From G023898405 sp964368985 (GTDB lineage Bacteria > Myxococcota > UBA727 > JABDBI01): a stretch of DNA of 25,652 nucleotides. Numbering within the stretch: position 1 is the stretch's first letter; each line of letters begins with the position of its first letter. Location of the stretch: contig CAYJDW010000037.1 of the NCBI GenBank assembly GCA_964368985.1, forward strand, positions 1 through 25,652. Direction: 5' to 3'. The notes under the pieces are model-generated. The model ran no database searches and had not been told where the DNA came from. It saw nothing but the letters and a program-made list of their open reading frames with translations. The position numbers and the translations under genes are program-made. Shown here one piece after another: positions 7,236-15,342 of this stretch.

Positions 7236-7523
7236 ATGAACAACCAAAAGAAACGCGAAAAAATCGTGAAGGATCTAAAAAGTTGGCGGCAAAACCAAGC
7301 AGAGGCTTATAAAACCTATATCAAAACCAGCGCGGTGGGCTTAGAGGTTGGATTATCTATTGCGGTGGCAGCTCTTCTCGGCTATTTCGCAGACAAGTAT
7401 TTCGAATCTTCGCCTTGGGGCATGATTATCGGCGTGGTTATTGGCTCCATTGCCGCAGGCAAGCGCTTGTGGATGTTTAGCAAATCTTATTTAGAAAAGA
7501 ATAAAAAAGACGATGATAAATGA
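7236..7523 (+). CDS. atpZ: AtpZ/AtpI family small membrane protein of the ATP synthase cluster
   Basis: A 95-residue protein with two membrane helices (about residues 30-50 and 55-75, containing VGLSIAVAALLGYFADKYF and WGMIIGVVIGSIAAGKRLW). This is the layout of the AtpZ/'ATPase gene 1' family, usually found next to atpI and proposed to help F0 assembly or move divalent cations. The start at ATG 7236 follows a G-rich run (AAGGGGGAAG) and begins the basic, helical N-terminus. An in-frame ATG at 7023 would translate the palindromic element and is rejected. The element ends only 25 bp upstream, so any promoter for the F0 genes lies inside the element or upstream of it. It overlaps atpI by 11 bp. 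Confidence 0.83.
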   Translation: MNNQKKREKIVKDLKSWRQNQAEAYKTYIKTSAVGLEVGLSIAVAALLGYFADKYFESSPWGMIIGVVIGSIAAGKRLWMFSKSYLEKNKKDDDK

Positions 7524-7896
7524 AAGTTCCATGACTGATTTGATGGGTTACCGACGAGTAGTGCTGAGTGCATCTACCATAGTTTTATTAGTGATCGGTA
7601 TTTTTGCGGTTCTTGCTTGGTATGCTGATTGGGTTTTTCTTTTAAAACCTTTGGCGGGAGCTTTTTTAGGTTCGATGATGGCGAGCCTCAATGTTTTGGC
7701 TTTAGCCTATGCCTTTTTTGCCCTCGCCATAAAAAAATCACCACGACGTGTAATATTGTGGCCGGTGGCAAGCTTTTTGTTGATGTGCGGGACAGCACTT
7801 CTTCTCGCCTTAAGACAGCCTGACTATATTTTAGGATTTGCCCTCGGCCTTACGACACCGCTGATTTTTGGTGCAATAATTGCGCTTCGAGCATGA
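7513..7896 (+). CDS. atpI: ATP synthase subunit I-like membrane protein
   Basis: A 127-residue protein with four predicted membrane segments, the architecture of ATP synthase subunit I (UncI), an assembly factor for the c-ring. Position supports the call: it directly follows atpZ with an 11-bp overlap and precedes atpB. Residue-level conservation in this family is low, so the name rests mainly on topology and place. The start could be ATG 7513 or, six codons later, ATG 7531; neither has a strong ribosome-binding site. Confidence 0.7.
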   Translation: MINESSMTDLMGYRRVVLSASTIVLLVIGIFAVLAWYADWVFLLKPLAGAFLGSMMASLNVLALAYAFFALAIKKSPRRVILWPVASFLLMCGTALLLALRQPDYILGFALGLTTPLIFGAIIALRA

Positions 7897-7981
7897 TGCC
7901 CGCTTGACCTAAGAGGCTAATAACGACACACCAAATCTTGCGAGCCTACTATTCTCTAGGCGACTTTAGAAGGGCATTTTT

Positions 7982-8773
7982 ATGGATCATCATTCATCTT
8001 GGTTTAACTTCCTGCCTTGGTACACTCCGCTGAAGGATTTTTTTCAAGATAATTTTGCAAGCTCCGTGGTATTTCGCAGCGGCTTATTTCCCAAAGAACG
8101 CATTTTTGAAACCATGCACCATGTCTTTGCGGCCCTGCTAGTTTTTATAATTTTGGCCATAGTCGCTTTCGTAGCCCATGTGCGCCTAAAAAATATCGAA
8201 CGCTATATTGTGCCCTCGCCAAAGATCACCTTGATCAATCTCTTCGAAGTGCTGATGACGGTTTTATTGTCGCTGATGCAAGATATTATCGGCAAAGATT
8301 ATAAACGCTATGTTCCCTTGGTAGGCACGTCGGCATTATTTATTTTGTGCTCTAACTTGCTTGGCTTGATGCCGGGATTTGTACCACCCACGGACAATCT
8401 GAATACGACGATCGGTTGTGGTTTAGTGGTATTTGCTTATTTTAATTTTCACGGCTTCAGAGTGCATGGTCTCGGCCATCTTACTCACTTGGCCAATCCT
8501 TTAGGGGCATGGTGGGGATGGTTTTTATCGCCATTATTGTTTCCGGTGGAATTAATCGGTCTCTTGGTACGGCCTTTAAGTTTAGGTATTCGTCTGGCGG
8601 GCAACATGATCGGCGATCATAAAGTGCTTTTTGCCTTCGCTGGCGTCTTGCCCTTGCTCTTGCCTTTGCCTTTTTATCTCTTGGGTTTGTTGGTTTGTAT
8701 CATTCAAACGGTGGTTTTTTGTCTCTTGACATGTGTGTACATATCGCTACACACCCAAGAGGAAGGCCATTAA
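7982..8773 (+). CDS. atpB: ATP synthase F0 subunit a
   Basis: The 263-residue stator subunit that holds the two ion half-channels. The essential arginine is Arg204 in SLGIRLAGNMIGDH, the counterpart of E. coli Arg210. Five to six membrane helices are evident, with the conserved NLLGLMPGF and FPVELIGLLVRPLSLGIRL stretches. The start is ATG 7982, preceded by GAAGGG. An 85-bp gap separates it from atpI and 40 bp from atpE. All expected features are intact. Confidence 0.95.
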   Translation: MDHHSSWFNFLPWYTPLKDFFQDNFASSVVFRSGLFPKERIFETMHHVFAALLVFIILAIVAFVAHVRLKNIERYIVPSPKITLINLFEVLMTVLLSLMQDIIGKDYKRYVPLVGTSALFILCSNLLGLMPGFVPPTDNLNTTIGCGLVVFAYFNFHGFRVHGLGHLTHLANPLGAWWGWFLSPLLFPVELIGLLVRPLSLGIRLAGNMIGDHKVLFAFAGVLPLLLPLPFYLLGLLVCIIQTVVFCLLTCVYISLHTQEEGH

Positions 8774-8813
8774 TTTTGTTGGTGCTGTGAGCACTTGTTG
8801 TGGGAGAATTTAA

Positions 8814-9137
8814 ATGAAACGCGTAGTAAAATTTTTTGTAGCAGCTGCCCCCGTACTTTTTGCCGCGAGCTCTGCTCTAGCTGCCGACGGTGGTTATAAT
8901 CCAAACAGCCATTTTGCAGGCTATGCTATTGCTGCAGCGATCGCTGTTGCATTACCTGCTCTTGGTGGTGCACTCGGCCAAGGACGCGCTGCAGCGGCCG
9001 CTCTTGAAGGGATTGCACGTAATCCTGGAGCCTCAGGCAAAATTTTCGTACCAATGATCTTGGGCATGGCCTTGATCGAATCCCTCGTGTTGTTCGGTTT
9101 GATCATGGCATTCATTTTGTCCGGTAAGATTGCCTAA
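8814..9137 (+). CDS. atpE: ATP synthase F0 subunit c, with N-terminal signal peptide
   Basis: A 107-residue proteolipid that forms the rotor ring. A signal-like leader (residues 1-23, ending SALA) precedes the two-helix hairpin, so the mature protein is about 84 residues. The polar loop is ARNPGASGK. The ion-binding carboxylate is Glu89, followed by Ser90 (GMALIESLVLFG), and Gln56 lies in helix 1 (GALGQG). The Gln-to-Glu spacing of 33 residues equals that of the Na+-binding c-ring of Ilyobacter tartaricus (Gln32/Glu65/Ser66). However, the Pro and Tyr of the Na+ signature are Gly and Phe here. Ion specificity cannot be decided from sequence. Confidence 0.95.
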   Translation: MKRVVKFFVAAAPVLFAASSALAADGGYNPNSHFAGYAIAAAIAVALPALGGALGQGRAAAAALEGIARNPGASGKIFVPMILGMALIESLVLFGLIMAFILSGKIA

Positions 9138-9140
9138 ACA

Positions 9141-10064
9141 ATGCGACGTCAACCGAAAACATGGATGCTCGCAGAATTTTGGGCTACTTCATCAACCCTT
9201 GAAGTAGCCCAAAACGCTTTTTTGGAAAGCGGCGCCATCGGCATTGAAACTGACGATGGACTTGGCCCTGAGGGCGCGCGTAAATATTTGGGCGATCAAA
9301 TAAGAGTCTTGGCTTATTTTGAGCCTGATCCTGACCTCGAAACAAATGTCGAGGAGAATCTCAAATCATTTTTTGATAATTGCGGTTTAGCACTTGGTCC
9401 AATCACTTGGACAGACTTTCTGGAAGATGATTGGCAGGCAAACTTTGTTAAATCCTGCACCACTTTTCGGGTAAACCCCGGCATCTATATCGTGCCCTCG
9501 TTTGAGATCGAAGCTTTCAAGAAAAAACCGCTTGGGCCTTTGTTCATTGAGATGGATCCGGAAAATGCCTTTGGCACAGGACAGCACCAAACCACCCAGC
9601 TTTGTTTAAAGAATATTTTCGAAGTGATCGAGAGTGATCCTAAAAAAGCCTCGCAATGGAGCGCTGTGGATGTTGGCACCGGCTCAGGCATCCTTGCTAT
9701 TTTGATGAAAAAGCTCGGCGTGGCCCAAGTTTTAGGCACCGAGACTGACGAAGATGCGCTGATTACGGCGGCGAATAATGCCATTAAAAATGGCGTAGAA
9801 ATCGATTGGCTGACGGTGACGGAAGAACATAGTTATGAGCCAAAACGCTACGATCTCGTCGTCGCAAATATTTTGGCGCCCGTGTTGATCGCGATGGTGA
9901 CCAATCTCACCACTACCTGTGTGGCCGGTGGAACGATTATTTTGAGCGGTATTTTGGTGGAGCAAGCCCCGAAAGTGATCGAGGCTTACCGCAATGCGGG
10001 TACGCAATTCATCAGGCAAGACAATCAAGATGATTGGTGTTCGTTGGTTTTTCGAACCAAGTAA
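9141..10064 (+). CDS. prmA: Ribosomal protein L11 methyltransferase
   Basis: A 307-residue SAM-dependent methyltransferase of the PrmA family, which trimethylates ribosomal protein L11. Diagnostic segments are MDPENAFGTGQHQTTQLCL, the SAM-binding loop VDVGTGSGILAI (about residues 176-187) and the catalytic-pocket motif VANILAPVL. The N-terminal L11-recognition domain begins at MLAEFW. The start lies three bases after the atpE stop with no evident ribosome-binding site, so it may be translated by coupling. A perfect 15-bp inverted repeat falls inside codons 13-25. It converges with lspA across a 72-bp gap. Confidence 0.92.
   Translation: MRRQPKTWMLAEFWATSSTLEVAQNAFLESGAIGIETDDGLGPEGARKYLGDQIRVLAYFEPDPDLETNVEENLKSFFDNCGLALGPITWTDFLEDDWQANFVKSCTTFRVNPGIYIVPSFEIEAFKKKPLGPLFIEMDPENAFGTGQHQTTQLCLKNIFEVIESDPKKASQWSAVDVGTGSGILAILMKKLGVAQVLGTETDEDALITAANNAIKNGVEIDWLTVTEEHSYEPKRYDLVVANILAPVLIAMVTNLTTTCVAGGTIILSGILVEQAPKVIEAYRNAGTQFIRQDNQDDWCSLVFRTK
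9177..9214 (+). repeat. Perfect 15-bp stem-loop inside the 5' end of prmA
   Basis: TTTTGGGCTACTTCA at 9177-9191 is followed after an 8-base loop by its exact complement TGAAGTAGCCCAAAA at 9200-9214. The hairpin starts 39 bases after the atpE stop. The + strand RNA has A residues, not U, directly after the stem, and a TTTTTT run comes a few bases later. It therefore fits an mRNA-stabilising or attenuating structure better than a classical terminator. The function is inference. Confidence 0.8.
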
Positions 10065-10136
10065 GGGTAAAGGTCGCGAGCGACCCGGCTTAAAGCATGG
10101 ATCGCCACGCTACCCTCACAATGACAAATTAGACGG

Positions 10137-10772
10137 CTAAGTAATTGAAGGCGATTCTTTAGGAGCATCCGGCTCTTTCATCGGCCAGATGGTGCGGAAA
10201 ATCACGCCAATGGCACCCACTACAATAAAACTATCGGCCACATTGAAAGTGGGCCAATGCATGTGGGGATAACCTAGGAGGCCTGCGTGCACATCGAGGA
10301 AATCGATGACATAGCCGAGGCGTATGCGGTCGGCGAGGTTTCCTACAGCGCCGGCTAAGATGAAACTAAAGGATCCAAGGAGCAGACCATCTTGGCTCTT
10401 CATGCGGAAATACCAAAACAAGAAAAAGATGGTAGCGAGCACACTCACGGCCACGAGCATGGGTCGTCTAATCCAAGCGGGTACTGAGCGCGTAAGACTA
10501 AAAGCGGCGGCAGGATTTTCTTTGTACATGAGGTTAAAGAGGTTTGGCACCACTTCTATGACTTGAATGGGATAAAACACTTGTTTAGTCACGGTTTGAC
10601 TTTCACCATCAACCATAACCTCTTCATCGACGTTATAGGGCTCAGCGAGAACATTTTGTGCCCATATTTTGGATACTTGATCCAAAGAAATACCGATAAG
10701 CATAATCGCTATCAGCCACCATAAGCGATTTTTGGCGATGAATAAAAAACAAGAATTTGCACAGCATTTCAC
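10137..10772 (-). CDS. lspA: Lipoprotein signal peptidase (signal peptidase II)
   Basis: The inner-membrane aspartyl protease that removes signal peptides from prolipoproteins. The family landmarks are in order: LDQVSK, ENPAAAFS, AGAVGNLADRIRLGYVIDFLD and FNVADS, with the conserved aspartates of the catalytic region present. Four membrane segments are evident. There is an extra loop (about VDEEVMVDGESQTVTK) after the first helix, longer than in E. coli. I chose GTG 10772, which has GAGG nine bases upstream; a TTG at 10787 would add five residues. It follows the acyl-CoA synthetase gene by about 50 bp on the same strand, probably as an operon. Its substrates include the lipoproteins predicted at 764, 20887 and 21386. 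Confidence 0.93.
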   Translation of the reverse strand: MKCCANSCFLFIAKNRLWWLIAIMLIGISLDQVSKIWAQNVLAEPYNVDEEVMVDGESQTVTKQVFYPIQVIEVVPNLFNLMYKENPAAAFSLTRSVPAWIRRPMLVAVSVLATIFFLFWYFRMKSQDGLLLGSFSFILAGAVGNLADRIRLGYVIDFLDVHAGLLGYPHMHWPTFNVADSFIVVGAIGVIFRTIWPMKEPDAPKESPSIT

Positions 10773-10822
10773 TTTAAATAACCTCAAAAGAAAAAATAAA
10801 TGGCGATCTGGGCGCGCTAAAC

Positions 10823-12583
10823 TTATGCATATAATACTTTGATTTCAGCCTTAAATTCTTCTGCGCAGGCTTTTCGTTTTACTTTCAAGGTTGGCGTCAG
10901 CTGTCGACCAACTTCAAACTCTCGATCAAGTATATAAAAACGCTTAATTTGCTCGAAATTTGCCAACGAAGCATTCGCCTCCGCAATGGCGTTTTTTACT
11001 TCCTGATAAACATTCGCATTCGCTGCCAGCTCACTTACTTTCACGCCATTAGCAGACTGATTAGGAAAAGCCACCAATTTCGCATTGATTTTATCGAGCG
11101 CAATCAAAGCCGTGAGATAAGGTCTTTTTTCTCCCACTACCACCACATGGGCGATACTCGGACTTTTAGATTTGATAAGATTTTCCACTCGCTGTGGTGC
11201 GATATTTTTACCCTGAGAAGTAACAATAATGTCCTTCTTTCGATCGATAATTTTAACGAAGCCATCTTGATCGATTTCGCCAATATCACCCGTGCGAAAC
11301 CAGCCATCATCACTCAATACTTCTTTGGTTTGATCAGGCTTGCCCCAAAAACCTAAAAATACGCCTCGACCGCGTATGAGAATTTCTTTTTCATCACTCA
11401 AACGTAAGTCAGTACCCGGCAAAGGGCGTCCTACTGTCCCCTGACGCAAGGCCCACGGCAAATTGAGGCAGGTCGCCGCGGAAGTCTCGGTCAAACCATA
11501 ACCCTCACATAAAGTGATGCCCGACAGCTGGAAAAAAGTCGAAACTTCCGGAGCCAACTGGGCTCCCCCGGAGATAAAAAAGCGCAAACGACCACCAAAT
11601 TTTTTATTCAGCGTCTTACCTACTTTGTCGAACACGAGTTTTTTCGCGAGAAACAGCTGGCAACTTCTTCCATTAGGCGAGGAAGCCATCTTATCGGCTT
11701 CGTTAAAGGCAAAACGAGCAATAATTTTTTTAATTCCGCCCGAAGCTAAGGCCGTTTCAAGCACTTTAGCGCGCATTTTTTCGTAAATACGTGGAACGCC
11801 GGCCATGAAAGTTGGTTTCACCACTGCCATATTGTCAATTAATTTATCGATGCTCTCCGCAAAGGCCAGCAAGTGCCCGGTTCTCATCCACGCAAACTCA
11901 AGCACGCGCGCAAAAATATGGGCAAGAGGCAAAAACATCATTTGCACATCGTCTTGGGTTAAGATGCCGAGTTTATCGATAACTTGTGCTTCATAAAGCA
12001 TATTATCGTGAGAAATCATGGCGCCTTTGGGCTCTCCGGTGGTGCCTGAAGTGTAAACCAAAGAGGCAACAGAATCCTTGCTCACGGGAAGGCTAACGAA
12101 ACTTTCAGGTTGATTGGCGGTAAAATCGCTTAAATAGACTTCGTTATCGTTTAGTTTGCCGGAAATTTTGTCAAAAATAACTACCAAGGAAAGTTTGCGC
12201 CCTTCATCTTGAAGTTCTCGTACTTTTTTAAGCTGGATTTCGTCTTCTACAAAAACAACGCTTACTCCCGCATCGGAGAGGATATAGGCTATCTGATCCA
12301 TTAAACTAGAGTGGTATATTGGCACCACAATGGCGGCGGCTTTCATAATCGCGAGATCTGCGATAACCCACTCTGGTCGGGTGAGCGAAATAAGTGCTAC
12401 CCTACTCTGTGGTTTCACCTGAGCGTTTACCAATGCATTCGCTAAGCGCGCTACACTGACGGAGAGCTCTTGCCAGTTTTTGCTGATCCACTTGTTGCTT
12501 TTGGTACAAAAATACTGGATGGCTGGACGCTTATTAAAACGCTTGACAGAGTCATCGAAAAGCGAGGTTATCGATTCGCTCAT
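10823..12583 (-). CDS. Long-chain acyl-CoA synthetase (AMP-binding, FadD15-like)
   Basis: A 586-residue adenylate-forming enzyme that activates fatty acids with ATP and CoA. The phosphate-binding loop YTSGTTGEPKG starts at Tyr177. The adenine motif is GYGLTETS, the hinge region is GWFRTGDIG...DRKKDIIVTSQGKNIAP, and the C-terminal catalytic lysine lies in LTPTLKVKRK. The architecture matches the FadD15/long-chain group (about 600 residues) rather than short acetyl-CoA synthetases. ATG 12583 is preceded by a G-rich GGGGGG three bases upstream. It is divergent from the kinase gene and probably cotranscribed with lspA. Substrate chain length is inferred from family resemblance. Confidence 0.9.
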   Translation of the reverse strand: MSESITSLFDDSVKRFNKRPAIQYFCTKSNKWISKNWQELSVSVARLANALVNAQVKPQSRVALISLTRPEWVIADLAIMKAAAIVVPIYHSSLMDQIAYILSDAGVSVVFVEDEIQLKKVRELQDEGRKLSLVVIFDKISGKLNDNEVYLSDFTANQPESFVSLPVSKDSVASLVYTSGTTGEPKGAMISHDNMLYEAQVIDKLGILTQDDVQMMFLPLAHIFARVLEFAWMRTGHLLAFAESIDKLIDNMAVVKPTFMAGVPRIYEKMRAKVLETALASGGIKKIIARFAFNEADKMASSPNGRSCQLFLAKKLVFDKVGKTLNKKFGGRLRFFISGGAQLAPEVSTFFQLSGITLCEGYGLTETSAATCLNLPWALRQGTVGRPLPGTDLRLSDEKEILIRGRGVFLGFWGKPDQTKEVLSDDGWFRTGDIGEIDQDGFVKIIDRKKDIIVTSQGKNIAPQRVENLIKSKSPSIAHVVVVGEKRPYLTALIALDKINAKLVAFPNQSANGVKVSELAANANVYQEVKNAIAEANASLANFEQIKRFYILDREFEVGRQLTPTLKVKRKACAEEFKAEIKVLYA

Positions 12584-12667
12584 TTGCCCCCCGAAAATTT
12601 TTTTATGTATGAGAAAAAGACCCTAGAGACCTCAATACTAAAAGAACGGCATAAGTAAAGGACGCTC

Positions 12668-14413
12668 ATGACTACCTACCCCACTGCTACTGACCTGCCG
12701 AGCCACATAGGTCATTATCGCCTGATCCGAAAAATAGGGACAGGCGGCATGAGCATGGTCTATGAAGCCTTCGACGACCGCCTCAAGCGCGCTATCGCCA
12801 TAAAAATACTGCATCCTGCCCTCGCTGAAAGCCATGAATATAAAGTCCGTTTTTTACGGGAAGCTCAAGCCGTAGCGCGTTTGACGCATCCCAATATTCT
12901 ACAAATTTATGACATAGCTAATCCCGAAAGTTCAAATGATCAACTTTATATTGTAACTGAACTTGTGTCAGGTCAAACTCTTAAAGAGTGGGCGCAAAAA
13001 AATAATATAATTGAAGTGCCTGAACTTAGCGCCATTATTATCTGCCAAGTGGCTCAGGCGCTCGAACATGCACATCAAAAAGGTATTATTCATCGCGATA
13101 TAAAACCTGAAAATATTATGGTGACCGCTGAAGGCCTGATTAAACTGATGGATTTTGGTATTGCCAGCATCGGCAGTGAGGAAAGCCTCACTCAGGCAGG
13201 TACTTTGCTCGGTTCCTTAGCCCATTTAGCGCCTGAAATCATCAAGGGCGAAAAGGCGAGTGAAGCTTGCGATATTTTTTCCCTCTCCACCATCTTTTAT
13301 TGGCTGGTAAGCGGACAATTGCCCTTTAACGGTGATTCTCCTCACTCTTTGTTAAAAGCCATCGTTGATGAACCGGCCATCAAAATTCAACGACTTTCGC
13401 CTTATATTTCCGATCATTTGGCAATGATTATTGACCAAGGTTTGAATAAAAATCCGAGTGCTCGCATAAAAACCGCAAGCCTCCTTATTACCGCGATTGG
13501 ACGGGCTCTTAATGATCTTGGCGTAGTTATTGAGCCAAAAAAATTTGCAGCCGTTCTTTCCGGCGAAGATTTAGCCTCATTTAAATGTTTGGTGCTCGAA
13601 CAAATCGGAGCAAAAAAAATCTTTTATGAGCAGCGCAAAGAAGAGGCAAAAGCCCTAGAACTGCAATGCCGTCTTGACGCCTCTCCGAAAGGACCTGCCA
13701 AAAAAATCAACGTTAACTATATTGGTGCCATTGGCTTTGGGTTGGTCGGGCTAATAGGTTTTTTTACTTTTAATTCTCAATCGAAACCTAAAGAAAGTCC
13801 TAAACCTTCAGCTGAACCTAGCTTTCAGCTCGAAGAAAACGCAGCATTAGCTTCAGAACCAATAGCCGAACCGGTGATAGCTGAAAAAACGGTTGAGCTT
13901 CCTCCTGAAGAAATCATTCCTCCAAAAACTGCCGCCGCCACAAAACCCGAATTCCAAGAAATCAAAGTCGTTATAAAGCCATTTGCTAATGTGTTGGTGA
14001 ATGGAAAACTTCTGGCTAAAAATCAAAAAAGCATCAGTCTAAAACTTCCCATCGGCACCCATCGCTTAAGTTTTAGCCACACCTATGCCGCCACCGTCGA
14101 GAAACAGGTAAAAATTGACCGCATTGGACAGCCGGTGGACTTATCGATCGTGCTTAATAAAACCAAGCCCGCCTTTTTAATCGTTAAAAGCGCGCTCGAC
14201 GCCAATGTTGCTATTAGTGGCAGCTTCAAAGGCTCAACCGATAAAAGCCTCGAAAAACCCATCGTCATCCCCCTTCCCGATCGTACCCACGCGGTGAAAG
14301 AGCAAGTTTTGATTCAGCGAGATGGCTATGAGCCAATGATTGAATCGATTGAATTTGTGGCGGGGCAAATTAAAATACTTAAGATTGAGTTGAAGGCCTT
14401 GAGTGCTTCTTAA
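12668..14413 (+). CDS. Transmembrane Ser/Thr protein kinase with PEGA-like extracytoplasmic repeats
   Basis: A 581-residue Hanks-type kinase of the PknB group. The cytoplasmic kinase domain (residues 17-285) has the glycine loop GTGGMSMVYEA, invariant Lys46, HRDIKPEN (His142-Arg143-Asp144), DFG (162-164) and APE in LAPEI. All catalytic residues are intact. The usual GTPxYMAPE activation-segment end is changed to GSLAHLAPE. A single membrane helix (about 351-371) is followed by a Pro/Glu-rich linker and two PEGA-like beta domains (KPFANVLVNGK...LPIGTHRLSF, and a weaker second copy). These are predicted to face the periplasm and bind surface ligands. AAAGGA precedes the ATG. The gene is divergent from the acyl-CoA synthetase gene. 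Its targets are unknown. Confidence 0.9.
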   Translation: MTTYPTATDLPSHIGHYRLIRKIGTGGMSMVYEAFDDRLKRAIAIKILHPALAESHEYKVRFLREAQAVARLTHPNILQIYDIANPESSNDQLYIVTELVSGQTLKEWAQKNNIIEVPELSAIIICQVAQALEHAHQKGIIHRDIKPENIMVTAEGLIKLMDFGIASIGSEESLTQAGTLLGSLAHLAPEIIKGEKASEACDIFSLSTIFYWLVSGQLPFNGDSPHSLLKAIVDEPAIKIQRLSPYISDHLAMIIDQGLNKNPSARIKTASLLITAIGRALNDLGVVIEPKKFAAVLSGEDLASFKCLVLEQIGAKKIFYEQRKEEAKALELQCRLDASPKGPAKKINVNYIGAIGFGLVGLIGFFTFNSQSKPKESPKPSAEPSFQLEENAALASEPIAEPVIAEKTVELPPEEIIPPKTAAATKPEFQEIKVVIKPFANVLVNGKLLAKNQKSISLKLPIGTHRLSFSHTYAATVEKQVKIDRIGQPVDLSIVLNKTKPAFLIVKSALDANVAISGSFKGSTDKSLEKPIVIPLPDRTHAVKEQVLIQRDGYEPMIESIEFVAGQIKILKIELKALSAS

Positions 14414-14541
14414 GGGCAAAAAGCTTTCGCCACAGGCGCTTCGGAGCAGCCGATTGATGTTTTGGCAACAAATCTTAGGCATCGATAGACGTGGATTTTA
14501 AAGAAAAGGCCTTTATAATTCCTCTACCCGGACCGGCTATT

Positions 14542-14567
14542 CGCCGCAAAATTACGGCGTTTTTCTT
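14542..14567 (+). terminator. Candidate rho-independent terminator downstream of the kinase gene
   Basis: A short stem CGCCG/CGGCG (14542-14546 and 14555-14559) with an 8-base loop is followed directly by TTTTTCTT. It lies about 130 bp after the kinase stop. The stem is only five pairs, so strength is uncertain. The rest of 14414-14541 shows no recognisable gene. Confidence 0.45.
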
Positions 14568-14575
14568 GATTTGCG

Positions 14576-14728
14576 GTGAATAAATACTATTATATCCGCA
14601 TTGGTGCTTTGCGAGACATCAGTGACCTTGTTAAACACGGTATTTTGCGAAAAGACCCGAGCCAAGGCCGAAGTACAAGCTATTCCCTCATAAAGGCCTT
14701 AGACAGGCATAAAAATAAAATCGAATGA
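14576..14728 (+). pseudogene. Remnant of a Fic-family protein C-terminus (winged helix)
   Basis: A 50-residue reading frame encodes YYYIRIGALRDISDL followed by VKHGILRKDPSQGRSTSYSL. This closely matches the C-terminal winged-helix of many Fic proteins, where the pattern R-x-L-x-DLV-x-x-GIL-...-GRSTxY-L ends the protein. A TGA lies nine bases upstream of the GTG in the same frame, and no Fic core (HPFxxGNGR) is seen anywhere in the 317-bp gap between the kinase gene and the next gene. I therefore read it as a decayed leftover of an AMP-transferase (Fic) gene. Its only alternative, a tiny intact winged-helix protein, has no convincing ribosome-binding site. Confidence 0.6.
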
Positions 14729-14730
14729 TT

Positions 14731-15342
14731 TTAAAACAAGCTCGGATCAACTTTTGCCATCGTCCTAGTGCCTGATTTTTTTTCGAACTTATAGTGTGGG
14801 TCTAGGCCCAGTAACGGATAAACAATTAATGTTCGCATAAGCTTTTTTCGTTCTTTCTTTCTCGCTGCCACAGCTTTTCTTTGGTCGGCTACCGACGACA
14901 AATCATCTTTTTCAACCTCGCGTTCTTCCAAAGCATTCACCCATGATGCAATAAAGGGTTGATATTGGAGTGTATACCAATGGTCTTTGACGTCTTCTAT
15001 AAGTGCTCTTGCCCTGCAATGGCATTTTTTGGTTGACTCGATAAGAGATAATTCCAAGCATAAATTCTTAAATTCCTCATGGTCCTTCTCGTACTCTGCC
15101 TTTATTTCACGGGCGATCTCACTGCGACTCAAAACCTCTTTCACAATGTCGACCCTAGAAAATAATTTTTCAGCAACGGGCTTGGGTGCTTTTTTTAGAA
15201 TGGCTTCTAAAGGAATTAATGCGTAAAATCCTTGAAAGGATTTTGGTTCGTCATCGCTATTCTTTAGCGCCGGCACGCTATTAATTTCAATTGCCAATAA
15301 TGTATCGAGAATGGTGTTTTTAATCTTATCAAGAACAATCAC
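14731..15342 (-). CDS. Hypothetical protein, probably the frameshifted body of a secreted protein
   Basis: A 203-residue frame that I do not recognise. It is largely helical and highly charged (many Lys, Glu and Arg), with one Cys pair in KKCHCRA, a KKERKK basic stretch near residue 165 and an aromatic segment DHWYTLQYQPF. The first available start is GTG 15342, which has no ribosome-binding site. Just upstream, in another frame, lies a well-formed start with a signal peptide (15422-15424). Joining the two with a single-base shift at 15343 would give a secreted protein of about 230 residues. The gene converges with the Fic remnant two bases away. Function unknown. Confidence 0.55.
   Translation of the reverse strand: MIVLDKIKNTILDTLLAIEINSVPALKNSDDEPKSFQGFYALIPLEAILKKAPKPVAEKLFSRVDIVKEVLSRSEIAREIKAEYEKDHEEFKNLCLELSLIESTKKCHCRARALIEDVKDHWYTLQYQPFIASWVNALEEREVEKDDLSSVADQRKAVAARKKERKKLMRTLIVYPLLGLDPHYKFEKKSGTRTMAKVDPSLF

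Noticed and set aside
10072..10085. Hairpin GGTCGC-GA-GCGACC between prmA and lspA as a terminator
   Set aside because: The loop is only two bases and no U-tract follows on either strand.
14506..14700. Inverted repeats AAGGCCTTTAT flanking the Fic remnant as transposon ends
   Set aside because: Eight of the 11 bases are a self-palindrome (AAGGCCTT), so the match needs only three extra bases; no target duplication or transposase is present.
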